A DNA stretch of 50,791 nucleotides from Streptococcus suis. Lineage in GTDB: Bacteria > Bacillota > Bacilli > Lactobacillales > Streptococcaceae. A program made the position numbers and the translations under genes. Of this stretch, positions 35,359-42,173 are shown one piece after another. Positions within the stretch are counted from its first letter, which is position 1. Each line of letters begins with the position of its first letter. The notes beneath the pieces are model-generated. The model ran no database searches. It had not been told where the DNA came from and saw nothing but the letters and a program-made list of their open reading frames with translations. Location: the NCBI RefSeq assembly GCF_016743335.1, contig NZ_WCJE01000015.1:1-50791 (forward strand). The letters run 5' to 3'.

Positions 35359-36627
35359 ATGCAGGTCAAAGATGTGGAGAAGTTGACAGGCTTGTCAACT
35401 AAGGCGATTCGGCTGTATGAAGAAAAGGGCTTGATTGAAGTGGCGAGAAATCCGCTCAACGATTACCGTGATTATTCAGAGGACAATGTGCGGCAGCTTC
35501 GCTTGATCAAGTTGCTCCGCTATTTTGAGTTTTCCCTAGCAGAGATTACGAACCTCCTAGCCTTGCCAGAGGAGGACTTGCAGTCAGCCTTGCGTGAGAA
35601 AAAGCAGGGAATTAACCAGCAAGCAGAAGAATTGGCAGACAAGGTTGATTTGTTGGACCAGGTGGTCAGGGATTTGGGTAAGAAAGAGGATTGGTTGGAA
35701 GAAGCACAGGAATCCATTGCTTTTGTGGAAAGCGGTGAATTTCAAGACTTCAAACAAGATTTAGAAGATGCCTTGCTGCCAAGTATTTGGATGACTCTCT
35801 TGCAGACCTTGATGTTATCAGGTCCGATCCTCTGGCTGTTTATTCGAATCCAAGAGGGTCGTCAGGAAAATCTTTTCCTACTAGCAGTGGTTTCCTTGTT
35901 AGCAACCGCTTGGATAACGCTTATCTGGCGAGACTACCTCGTAACCTGGTGGAAATATCGAGACAAGGTTCGTCAGAAGAATCGTAGTCAGGCCTGGTGG
36001 ATTCCGATTGGTCTTATCTCCCTCGTAGGTGGGATTGCCTACTTTGTCCTTGTCGGCTGGTTGACCGAAAGATTTTTCCTACCAAGCGATTGGCTCTTCT
36101 ATGAGTATTCGACTGGTCTGGGCGAGGTTGCTATATTTTTTATCATGGCTTTTCTCATTTTTCTTTTGGGAAAACTGGCGAGGCTGGTGAAGTTATCTTG
36201 GAAATACGGCTTGGGTCTGGCAGGCGGTTGTATCCTATTGACCGCTCTGCTGATTTCTACCACAGCAGCGGTGACCAAAGATCAGATTATCGACATCAAT
36301 CTGCTGGCTCCGTCCAAGGAATATCTTTACAGCGATGTCAAGTCTGTCTGGACAGGCTTTGGGAACAAGCTAGTGACAGTGAACAGGGCTGAAAGGCAAG
36401 GGGAATTTAGCTATCAAATTCAACTGGATGGGAAAAAGATTGTGTTTATGCAACCAGCTGTTAATCAGAACTTGATCCCTGACGATACCTATATCGAGTT
36501 AGAGGAGTTTGATTGGCAGTTGATGAATCTGGAAATTCCCAAAGAAAGTTCAACAGAAGGCAGTCAGTACAACGATTTAGATTCGCACTACCTAGAGCGA
36601 TTTTTGCGAATAGTGGAAAATAAATAA
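35359..36627 (+). CDS. Membrane-anchored MerR-family regulator
   Basis: 422 residues from the ATG at 35359 (GGAGG six bases upstream). Residues 1-70 are a MerR winged helix (VKDVEKLTGLSTKAIRLYEEKGLI, RDYSEDNVRQLRLIKLLRYFEFSLAEI), followed by the antiparallel coiled-coil helix to about 135. About five membrane helices then occupy 140-310, and the last 110 residues are hydrophilic and would lie outside the cell if the DNA-binding end is cytoplasmic. Most MerR proteins are soluble, so this is an unusual one-component sensor. Only its own promoter shows a candidate operator. No metal- or drug-binding cysteines are visible. Confidence 0.85.
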   Translation: MQVKDVEKLTGLSTKAIRLYEEKGLIEVARNPLNDYRDYSEDNVRQLRLIKLLRYFEFSLAEITNLLALPEEDLQSALREKKQGINQQAEELADKVDLLDQVVRDLGKKEDWLEEAQESIAFVESGEFQDFKQDLEDALLPSIWMTLLQTLMLSGPILWLFIRIQEGRQENLFLLAVVSLLATAWITLIWRDYLVTWWKYRDKVRQKNRSQAWWIPIGLISLVGGIAYFVLVGWLTERFFLPSDWLFYEYSTGLGEVAIFFIMAFLIFLLGKLARLVKLSWKYGLGLAGGCILLTALLISTTAAVTKDQIIDINLLAPSKEYLYSDVKSVWTGFGNKLVTVNRAERQGEFSYQIQLDGKKIVFMQPAVNQNLIPDDTYIELEEFDWQLMNLEIPKESSTEGSQYNDLDSHYLERFLRIVENK

Positions 36628-36638
36628 AATGAATTCTG

Positions 36639-36769
36639 TTTTAGTTTCCCTTAAGCTTGGCGAGTTATACTATATCCAAGCTAGAAATAGCAGAAATACT
36701 TTTCACCTAAAGGTGTCCCTAGCTCTAAGTCGCAAGCGACAAGAGCTAGGTATCATATAATCTCCTGAG
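36639..36769. repeat. Intergenic repeat downstream of the MerR gene, copy 2
   Basis: Direct copy of 35165-35245 enlarged by about 50 bp that contain a strong hairpin, CCTAGCTC / GAGCTAGG enclosing TCGCAAGCGA (36718-36750). Confidence 0.6.
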
Positions 36770-36798
36770 AATACTGGACTCATTGAGTCTGGTATTTT
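36770..36798 (+). terminator. Terminator-like hairpin before ruvB
   Basis: AATAC-tg-GACTC / GAGTC-tg-GTATT with loop ATT and a T-rich tail; the stem has a 2-by-2 internal mismatch. Confidence 0.5.
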
Positions 36799-36805
36799 CA
36801 TTTTG

Positions 36806-36814
36806 TGCTATAAT
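36806..36814 (+). promoter_or_regulatory. Extended -10 promoter at the ruvB start
   Basis: TGC-TATAAT ends only six bases before the ruvB ATG (36821), predicting transcription start at or next to the ATG. Confidence 0.6.
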
Positions 36815-36820
36815 AGTCCC

Positions 36821-37819
36821 ATGACTAGAATTTTAGATATGGAAAAAATGCAGGATGAGGAGTATGTTGAGCGTACCCTGCGTCCGCAGAAATTAAACGA
36901 ATACATCGGTCAGGACAAGGTCAAGGACCAGCTCAAAATCTTTATCGAGGCAGCCAAGCTCCGTGATGAAGCCTTGGACCATACGCTTCTTTTTGGTCCT
37001 CCAGGTTTAGGTAAAACCACCATGGCCTTTGTCATTGCCAACGAACTGGGCGTTAATATCAAGCAGACCAGTGGTCCTGTTATTGAAAAAGCAGGTGACT
37101 TGGTAGCCCTTCTCAATGATTTGGAGCCTGGCGATGTCCTCTTTATTGACGAGATCCACCGTATGCCCATGGCGGTCGAAGAAATTCTCTACTCTGCTAT
37201 GGAGGATTTCTACATCGACATCATGATTGGGGCAGGGGAGGCCAGCCGCTCCGTGCATTTGGAGTTGCCACCTTTTACCCTGATTGGAGCGACCACTCGT
37301 GCAGGCATGCTGTCCAATCCTCTGCGGGCCCGTTTTGGTATTACCGGTCATATGGAGTATTATGAATTGGCTGATTTGACGGAGATTGTCGAGCGTACGG
37401 CGGATATCTTTGATATGGAGATTACTCATGAAGCTGCTATTGAGCTGGCTCGTCGGTCTCGTGGAACTCCCCGTATCGCCAACCGTCTGCTCAAGCGGGT
37501 GCGGGATTTCGCACAGATCATGGGCGATGGCCTGATTGACGACACCATTACAGACAAGGCACTAACCATGCTGGATGTGGACCGAGAGGGGCTGGACTAT
37601 GTGGACCAGAAGATTCTCCGTACCATGATTGAAATGTACGGTGGCGGTCCTGTCGGCCTCAACACTCTATCGGTCAATATCGCTGAAGAGCGTGAAACGG
37701 TGGAGGATATGTATGAGCCTTACCTGATTCAGCAGGGCTTCCTCATGCGGACACGGACGGGGCGGGTTGCGACAGCCAAGGCCTATGAGCACCTGGGTTA
37801 TCCCTATACGGAAAAATAA
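36821..37819 (+). CDS. ruvB: Holliday junction helicase RuvB
   Basis: AAA+ motor that drives branch migration with RuvA. 332 residues: Walker [11 protein letters not shown], Walker B LFIDEIHR, sensor [19 protein letters not shown] and the C-terminal winged helix ending [15 protein letters not shown] start at MTRILDMEK, matching the streptococcal family N-terminus (MSRILDNE); the longer frame from 36803 crosses the -10 box. No ribosome-binding site precedes this ATG, and the promoter position suggests a leaderless message. Confidence 0.94.
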   Translation: MTRILDMEKMQDEEYVERTLRPQKLNEYIGQDKVKDQLKIFIEAAKLRDEALDHTLLFGPPGLGKTTMAFVIANELGVNIKQTSGPVIEKAGDLVALLNDLEPGDVLFIDEIHRMPMAVEEILYSAMEDFYIDIMIGAGEASRSVHLELPPFTLIGATTRAGMLSNPLRARFGITGHMEYYELADLTEIVERTADIFDMEITHEAAIELARRSRGTPRIANRLLKRVRDFAQIMGDGLIDDTITDKALTMLDVDREGLDYVDQKILRTMIEMYGGGPVGLNTLSVNIAEERETVEDMYEPYLIQQGFLMRTRTGRVATAKAYEHLGYPYTEK

Positions 37820-38565
37820 TGGCAGAGCAGATGAGACGAGTAGCTCGTTTATTTGGAGACTGGCCTGAGACGATTATCTGGACCTGTTTAGAAGGTGTCA
37901 TGGGATACATTTATGTTGATGACAGCCAGTTGCCCCAGTCAGCCCTAGCTCTCTATGGACGGCAGAGCTTCTTTGTTTTTTTAGCTGGCCAGCCACATCG
38001 AGACTTGCTAAAAATGTGCGAGGGAAAGGATATTATACTAGTCCCCCAAAACCAAGCCTGGTCAGACTTGATGGAAGAAGCTTACGGAGAAGGAGTTCGT
38101 TTTTTTACTCGATACGCTACGAAAAAGGAAACTGAGTTTGACCTTGGGCATTTACAGAAACTGGTTGATGACTTGCCTGAAAGCTTTGATATGAAACTGA
38201 TTGACCGTAATCTGTATGAGGCTTGTCTGGTAGAGGAATGGTCACGGGATTTGGTGGGCAATTATGTAGATGTGGAACAATTTTTGGACTTGGGGCTGGG
38301 CTATGTCATCTTGCACAAGGGGCAGGTGGTCTCAGGGGCTTCGTCCTATGCCAGCTATTCAGCTGGGATTGAGATAGAAGTGGATACCAGGGAAGACTAT
38401 CGAGGTCTGGGTTTGGCAAAAGCCTGTGCGGCTCAGTTAATTTTAGCTTGTTTAGACCGTGGACTCTATCCAAGCTGGGATGCCCACACCTTGATATCCT
38501 TGAAACTAGCTGAAAAGCTGGGCTACCAACTGGACAGACCCTATCAGGCTTACGAATGGAGATAA
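37819..38565 (+). CDS. GNAT-family acetyltransferase
   Basis: 248 residues, resembling the GNAT_acetyltran group in streptococci. The acetyl-CoA-binding signature lies near the C-terminus, EVDTREDYRGLGLAKACAAQL (RxxGLA form of motif A), followed by LISLKLAEKLGYQ. The N-terminal 120 residues are a separate domain of unknown role. Substrate unknown. Start and ruvB stop share one base, so the gene is in the ruvB operon. Confidence 0.82.
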   Translation: MAEQMRRVARLFGDWPETIIWTCLEGVMGYIYVDDSQLPQSALALYGRQSFFVFLAGQPHRDLLKMCEGKDIILVPQNQAWSDLMEEAYGEGVRFFTRYATKKETEFDLGHLQKLVDDLPESFDMKLIDRNLYEACLVEEWSRDLVGNYVDVEQFLDLGLGYVILHKGQVVSGASSYASYSAGIEIEVDTREDYRGLGLAKACAAQLILACLDRGLYPSWDAHTLISLKLAEKLGYQLDRPYQAYEWR

Positions 38566-38566
38566 G

Positions 38567-39190
38567 ATGACACCGACATTTATTTGGGATTTGGACGGAA
38601 CGCTTTTGGATTCCTATGAAGCGATTTTGGCTGGTATACAGGAAACCTATGAGCAGTTTGGCCTTCCTTTTGACCGTGAAGAAGTAAGAAAGTTTATTCT
38701 TCGCTATTCTGTCAAGGATTTGCTGGTGCGTGATGCGGACAAGTACGGGCTGGAGAGTGATGAGCTCAATCGTGTGCGTGCGACGTCCTTGAAGGAGAAG
38801 AATACGCAGATTCCCTTGATGGCTGGTGCGCGTGAAATTCTGGACTGGACAGCAGAGAAAGGAATTCAAAATTTCGTTTATACACACAAGAGTGACAATG
38901 CTTTTCAGGTTTTGGAGGATTTGGGTGTCCGTCAACATTTCACAGAAATCTTGACAAGCGATTCTGGTTTTGCCCGCAAACCAAGTCCAGAAGCTCTGCT
39001 ATTTCTCATCGAAAAATACGAACTGAACAAAGAAAATACCTACTATATCGGTGACCGTTTGCTTGATGTAGAAACAGCTATCAACGCAGGGATTCAAAGC
39101 ATCAACCTGCAAATTGATGGTGTGGAGAAGAATTGGAAGATTGTTTCTTTATTGGACATAAAACAAATGTTAACTGATGAATACAAATAA
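38567..39190 (+). CDS. HAD-family phosphatase
   Basis: 207 residues of the phosphoglycolate-phosphatase-like HAD subfamily: motif I WDLDGTLLDS with Asp8 nucleophile and Asp10, a helical cap, motif II VYTHKS (Thr), motif III lysine in ARKPSPE, and motif IV YYIGDRLLDVETA. Substrate cannot be inferred. It follows the GNAT gene by one base, with a terminator after it, so ruvB-GNAT-HAD form one operon. Confidence 0.88.
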   Translation: MTPTFIWDLDGTLLDSYEAILAGIQETYEQFGLPFDREEVRKFILRYSVKDLLVRDADKYGLESDELNRVRATSLKEKNTQIPLMAGAREILDWTAEKGIQNFVYTHKSDNAFQVLEDLGVRQHFTEILTSDSGFARKPSPEALLFLIEKYELNKENTYYIGDRLLDVETAINAGIQSINLQIDGVEKNWKIVSLLDIKQMLTDEYK

Positions 39191-39217
39191 AAACAAACGT
39201 AAAACCGTTTGTTTTTT
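39191..39217 (+). terminator. Terminator after the HAD gene
   Basis: AAACAAACG / CGTTTGTTT with loop TAAAAC and a run of Ts. Confidence 0.9.
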
Positions 39218-39257
39218 ATTTAAAAACAGAAAAAGTATGGAAATTGAGTGATAATTT

Positions 39258-39266
39258 TGCTATAAT
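39258..39266 (+). promoter_or_regulatory. Extended -10 promoter of comR
   Basis: TGC-TATAAT, 27 bases upstream of the comR ATG, with GGAGG between. Confidence 0.6.
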
Positions 39267-39293
39267 ATACAAAAGAATATTTGGAGGTATTTT

Positions 39294-40196
39294 ATGAACG
39301 ATAAGGAATTTGGACAACGTGTACGTCAACTTCGAGAAACCGCTAGTCTGACACGTGAACAGTTTTGCGATGACGAACTTGAGCTCTCCGTCCGCCAACT
39401 AACCCGTATCGAAGCAGGTACTTCTAAGCCGACTTTTTCAAAAATCCAGTATATCGCAACCCGCTTAGGCATGGGGCTCTATGAGCTTATGCCTGATTAT
39501 GTGTCGCTACCTGAACGATATTCCAAACTGAAGTTTGATGTACTTCGTACACCGACTTATGAAAATGAGGAATTGATGGGAAAACGGGCAGATATGATGA
39601 CGGAAATCTATGATGATTATTACGACGACTTGCCTGAGGAGGAGAAAATAGCGATTGATGCCATTCAATCCATTATTGATGTATTTGAAACGAAGACAGC
39701 AGAATTTGGTCAAGATATTCTAGAAGATTATTTTGAACAAATCCAAAGAAAACCCCAATTTTCAGCCAACGATTTGTTGATAATCCAGCTCTATTTAATC
39801 AATTTGAGAATGGAAGTTAAACAGAGTAGTGATTTTCAGCACTTTTTAGACTTGGTGGAAAAGTTACCAAGCCAAGTAGAATTAGTTGAATCTGGGGATT
39901 TGTTTATTTTAAGGGATGTGATGATAACTTCTGTTGGACTTTTGGGACAAAAGGAAGAATTTAGCTATATTCCTACACTCTTTGAAGCACTTGATAAGAT
40001 AATGCAGAAGACCCAAGATTTTCAAAAGAAACCTATTCTTAATCTGCTTAAGTGGAAATATGAGTTGTTAATAAATAAAGATAAAGATGCTGCAACTGCC
40101 TTATATGAAGAAGCACTTCTTTTTGCAAGAATAATTGGTAATGCCCACCTAACGGCTAAATTAGAAGAAGAGTGGAGAAAAGATAGTCAATTATAG
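39294..40196 (+). CDS. comR: ComR, Rgg-like competence pheromone receptor
   Basis: Cytoplasmic regulator that binds imported XIP (from ComS) and activates comS and comX/sigX. 300 residues: N-terminal XRE helix-turn-helix (about 8-62, with LTREQFCDDELELSVRQLTRIEAG, closely like ComR) and a C-terminal TPR-like helical pheromone-binding domain with TPTY..EE, DDLPEEEKIAIDAIQSI and NLLKWKYELLINKDK. Position beside ruvB and purB is as in pyogenic and related streptococci. Its stop lies at the first base of the ComR box of comS, immediately downstream. Confidence 0.9.
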   Translation: MNDKEFGQRVRQLRETASLTREQFCDDELELSVRQLTRIEAGTSKPTFSKIQYIATRLGMGLYELMPDYVSLPERYSKLKFDVLRTPTYENEELMGKRADMMTEIYDDYYDDLPEEEKIAIDAIQSIIDVFETKTAEFGQDILEDYFEQIQRKPQFSANDLLIIQLYLINLRMEVKQSSDFQHFLDLVEKLPSQVELVESGDLFILRDVMITSVGLLGQKEEFSYIPTLFEALDKIMQKTQDFQKKPILNLLKWKYELLINKDKDAATALYEEALLFARIIGNAHLTAKLEEEWRKDSQL

Positions 40197-40209
40197 GACA
40201 TTTTTGTCC
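40196..40209 (+). promoter_or_regulatory. ComR box of comS copy 1
   Basis: Perfect palindrome GGACA-TTTT-TGTCC, the ECom box type (GACA..TGTC), followed by a T-rich stretch and -10 TAAAAT at 40233-40238. It overlaps the comR stop codon. Confidence 0.85.
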
Positions 40210-40266
40210 TGTTGGAAAATTTACTAAGATTGTAAAATAGTTTTATCAAATGAAGGAGATAGAGCA

Positions 40267-40332
40267 ATGATTACAATTCTTACAAAAGTTTTTCCATTTG
40301 GAGATTTCTCAACAAGCTGGTGGAATTTTTAA
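40267..40332 (+). CDS. comS: ComS pheromone precursor, copy 1
   Basis: 21 residues, MITILTKVFPF then GDFSTSWWNF; the second half is the likely XIP-containing end, with the double-Trp motif of one class of streptococcal XIPs. AAGGAGAT precedes the ATG. It sits directly behind comR under a ComR box. The precise mature peptide cannot be read from sequence. Its WW type differs from the S. suis XIP I remember best (GNWGTWVEE), so this would be another pherotype. Confidence 0.85.
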   Translation: MITILTKVFPFGDFSTSWWNF

Positions 40333-40349
40333 CATTCACCTTGTTCAAA

Positions 40350-40377
40350 AAGCCAACATATGTTAGGCTTTTTTTGT
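40350..40377 (+). terminator. Terminator after comS copy 1
   Basis: AAAAAGCC / GGCTTTTT arms around the palindrome AACATATGTT, with seven Ts; repeated at 40706-40733. Confidence 0.7.
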
Positions 40378-40406
40378 TATACATAGACAGTATGTAGGAG
40401 GTGGTT

Positions 40407-40514
40407 GTGTTAGAAAATTGGTTAAACACCAAACAAGGTCAGGTGTTTCATTACAAGATGGAGAGGACTGAGGATGCTATGGGGTGGTTAGGTAATCCAT
40501 ATTTAAATTGTTAG
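40407..40514 (+). pseudogene. folC 5' fragment
   Basis: GTG-initiated frame of 35 codons. The first 18 residues (LENWLNTKQGQVFHYKM) equal FolC; the next are diverged (ERTEDAMGWLGNPYLNC) and end in a stop where intact FolC continues. It is a truncated relic left at the duplication joint, and its diverged part suggests it came from a different folC allele. Confidence 0.85.
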
Positions 40515-40552
40515 AATTAGAAATAGATTGGTAGCAAGACGGTCTGTTATGT

Positions 40553-40565
40553 GACATTTTTGTCC
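40553..40565 (+). promoter_or_regulatory. ComR box of comS copy 2
   Basis: GACA-TTTT-TGTC core is kept; the outermost left base differs from copy 1 (T instead of G). The -10 TAAAAT recurs at 40589-40594. Confidence 0.8.
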
Positions 40566-40622
40566 TGTTGGAAAATTTACTAAGATTGTAAAATAGTTTT
40601 ATCAAATGAAGGAGATAGAGCA

Positions 40623-40688
40623 ATGATTACAATTCTTACAAAAGTTTTTCCATTTGGAGATTTCTCAACAAGCTGGTGGAATTTTTAA
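40623..40688 (+). CDS. comS: ComS pheromone precursor, copy 2
   Basis: Identical in DNA and protein to copy 1, including ribosome-binding site, ComR box core and terminator. Two identical copies would raise pheromone dosage; the copies can also recombine out. Which copy is ancestral cannot be told, but copy 2 is joined to intact folC and copy 1 to comR. Confidence 0.85.
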   Translation: MITILTKVFPFGDFSTSWWNF

Positions 40689-40705
40689 CATTCACCTTGT
40701 TCAAA

Positions 40706-40733
40706 AAGCCAACATATGTTAGGCTTTTTTTGT
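40706..40733 (+). terminator. Terminator after comS copy 2
   Basis: Exact copy of the comS1 terminator, upstream of folC. Confidence 0.7.
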
Positions 40734-40762
40734 TATACATAGACAGTATGTAGGAGGTGGTT

Positions 40763-41983
40763 GTGTTAGAAAATTGGTTAAACACCAAACAAGGTCAGGT
40801 GTTTCATTACAAGATGGAAAAGATTGAGTATGCCCTAGAACTGCTAGGGAATCCCCAGTTTGCAGTTCCGGTCATTCATGTTGCTGGAACCAATGGAAAG
40901 GGATCGACCATTGCCTTCATGCGCCAGCTCTTTCAGGTACATGGCTTGCGTGTTGGAAGTTTTGTATCCCCCCACATGGTGAGTGTGCACGACAGGATTT
41001 GTATTGACAGCCAGCCCATTTCAGACCATGATTTTCAGCACTATTTACAGAAAGTCTACGACTTGGAGCAGGAAGTCGCCACTCGTTATGAACCTTTTCG
41101 CTATTTTGAGGTCATGGTGCTCATTATGTTCCTCTATTTCGAAGCTCAACAACCCGATGTGGCACTAGTAGAGGTGGGCATCGGAGGACTTTTGGATACG
41201 ACTAACGTCGTGGCACCGGCTCTCAGCGTCATCACCTCCATCGGCATGGACCATCAGGATTTACTAGGCTCGACTTTAAGGGAAATAGCAGAGCAGAAAG
41301 CAGGGATTATCAAGGAAAGCGTGCCTGTCGTCCTTGGACCACTTTGTCCAGAAACCACAGCCATCTGTCGCCAAATTGCCCTTGAAAAACAAGCTCCACT
41401 CTACCAATTTGGTCAGGAATTCACCTATAAAGCAGGACAGTTCAGCAATCCGGACATAGACCTGTCAGAATTGGTTCTGGGTTTGGCTGGTCATCACCAA
41501 GAAGAGAATGCGGCTGTAGCCCTACAAACTTTTCTACTCTATATGACTAGTATCCAAAAAGACATTCAACCTCAGTTGATTCAACAAGCCCTTGCCCAAA
41601 CCAGCTGGCCGGGTCGTTTGGAATTGGTTGCTCAAGAGCCAACAATCTATTTGGACGGAGCCCATAATGTCCCAGCTATCGAACGCTTGATTGAATTTAT
41701 TCAGGAACAAGAAGAGCCTGTTACCATTCTCTTTTCAGCTCTTCGGCGTAAGGATTTTCAAGAAATGCTGGAATTATTGGAAGAAAAATTACCACATACT
41801 GCCCTTGTATTAACCAGCTTTGCTTATGATGGTGCCTTGTCTGAGGAAAACCGACAAGGACGAGATTATGTTGAGAATTATCAGCAGTTTATAGAAGACT
41901 GGCAATCTAGCAAGCAAGGGATTTTGATTGTCACAGGCTCTCTCTACTTTATCTCAGAAGTTCGTCGGATGTTTAAAAAATAA
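40763..41983 (+). CDS. folC: Folylpolyglutamate / dihydrofolate synthase
   Basis: Adds glutamate to folates. 406 residues from the GTG at 40763, five bases after AGGAGG; the fragment upstream starts at the same GTG. Mur-ligase fold with P-loop HVAGTNGKGST, SPHMVSVHDRI, EVGIGGLLDTTNV, GHHQEENAAVAL and WPGRLELV..LDGAHN. Folate polyglutamates serve the formyl transfers of PurN and PurH. It may be read through from the comS promoter. Confidence 0.93.
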   Translation: MLENWLNTKQGQVFHYKMEKIEYALELLGNPQFAVPVIHVAGTNGKGSTIAFMRQLFQVHGLRVGSFVSPHMVSVHDRICIDSQPISDHDFQHYLQKVYDLEQEVATRYEPFRYFEVMVLIMFLYFEAQQPDVALVEVGIGGLLDTTNVVAPALSVITSIGMDHQDLLGSTLREIAEQKAGIIKESVPVVLGPLCPETTAICRQIALEKQAPLYQFGQEFTYKAGQFSNPDIDLSELVLGLAGHHQEENAAVALQTFLLYMTSIQKDIQPQLIQQALAQTSWPGRLELVAQEPTIYLDGAHNVPAIERLIEFIQEQEEPVTILFSALRRKDFQEMLELLEEKLPHTALVLTSFAYDGALSEENRQGRDYVENYQQFIEDWQSSKQGILIVTGSLYFISEVRRMFKK

Positions 41984-41992
41984 CTATCATTT

Positions 41993-42000
41993 TGCGAATA
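41993..42000 (+). promoter_or_regulatory. Cin-box-like element 5
   Basis: TGCGAATA in TTTTGCGAATAAATAGGTATG, the same extended string as boxes 1-4 near 31 kb. It stands eight bases before a short orphan frame. Confidence 0.35.
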
Positions 42001-42007
42001 AATAGGT

Positions 42008-42121
42008 ATGACACATGCAGAAAAAGTAGCCTTTTTAAAGGAATTTGAAAAAACCAAACGCCATACCTTCCGTCAATTAGAGCAGTTTGCAAAAATTTCC
42101 AGAACTCCCGATAGGAAATGA
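42008..42121 (+). CDS. Short orphan frame, likely gene remnant
   Basis: 37 residues, MTHAEKVAFLKEFEKTKRHTF then RQLEQFAKISRTPDRK. No good ribosome-binding site, and the terminator at 42105-42138 overlaps its end. Family not recognised. It could be the start of a lost gene. Confidence 0.3.
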   Translation: MTHAEKVAFLKEFEKTKRHTFRQLEQFAKISRTPDRK

Positions 42122-42138
42122 CATCGGGAGTGCTTTTT
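42105..42138 (+). terminator. Terminator downstream of folC
   Basis: CTCCCGAT / ATCGGGAG with a 10-base loop, then TGCTTTTT. Confidence 0.85.
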
Positions 42139-42146
42139 GATATAAT
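42138..42146 (+). promoter_or_regulatory. Extended -10 promoter of the membrane protein gene
   Basis: TGA-TATAAT, 28 bases before the ATG at 42174, with AAGGAG between. Confidence 0.6.
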
Positions 42147-42173
42147 AAGGAAAGCAAATCCAAGGAGAAGAAA

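Larger units (their letters stand above)
40197..40462. repeat. comS-folC' duplication, left copy
   Basis: About 265 bp, from the ComR box through comS, its terminator and the first 18 or so codons of folC, identical base for base to 40553-40818 as far as I can read. Between the copies lie 90 bp of divergent folC-like sequence. Confidence 0.9.
40553..40818. repeat. comS-folC' duplication, right copy
   Basis: Identical to 40197-40462 with an offset of 356 bp. It leads into the intact folC. Confidence 0.9.

Noticed and set aside
36605..36612. TGCGAATA at the end of the MerR gene as another cin-box
   Set aside because: It lies inside coding sequence (LRIVENK), and no gene start follows at the right distance.
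36718..36750. Strong hairpin as a terminator after the MerR gene
   Set aside because: There is no T run after the stem; it looks like an insert in the intergenic repeat.
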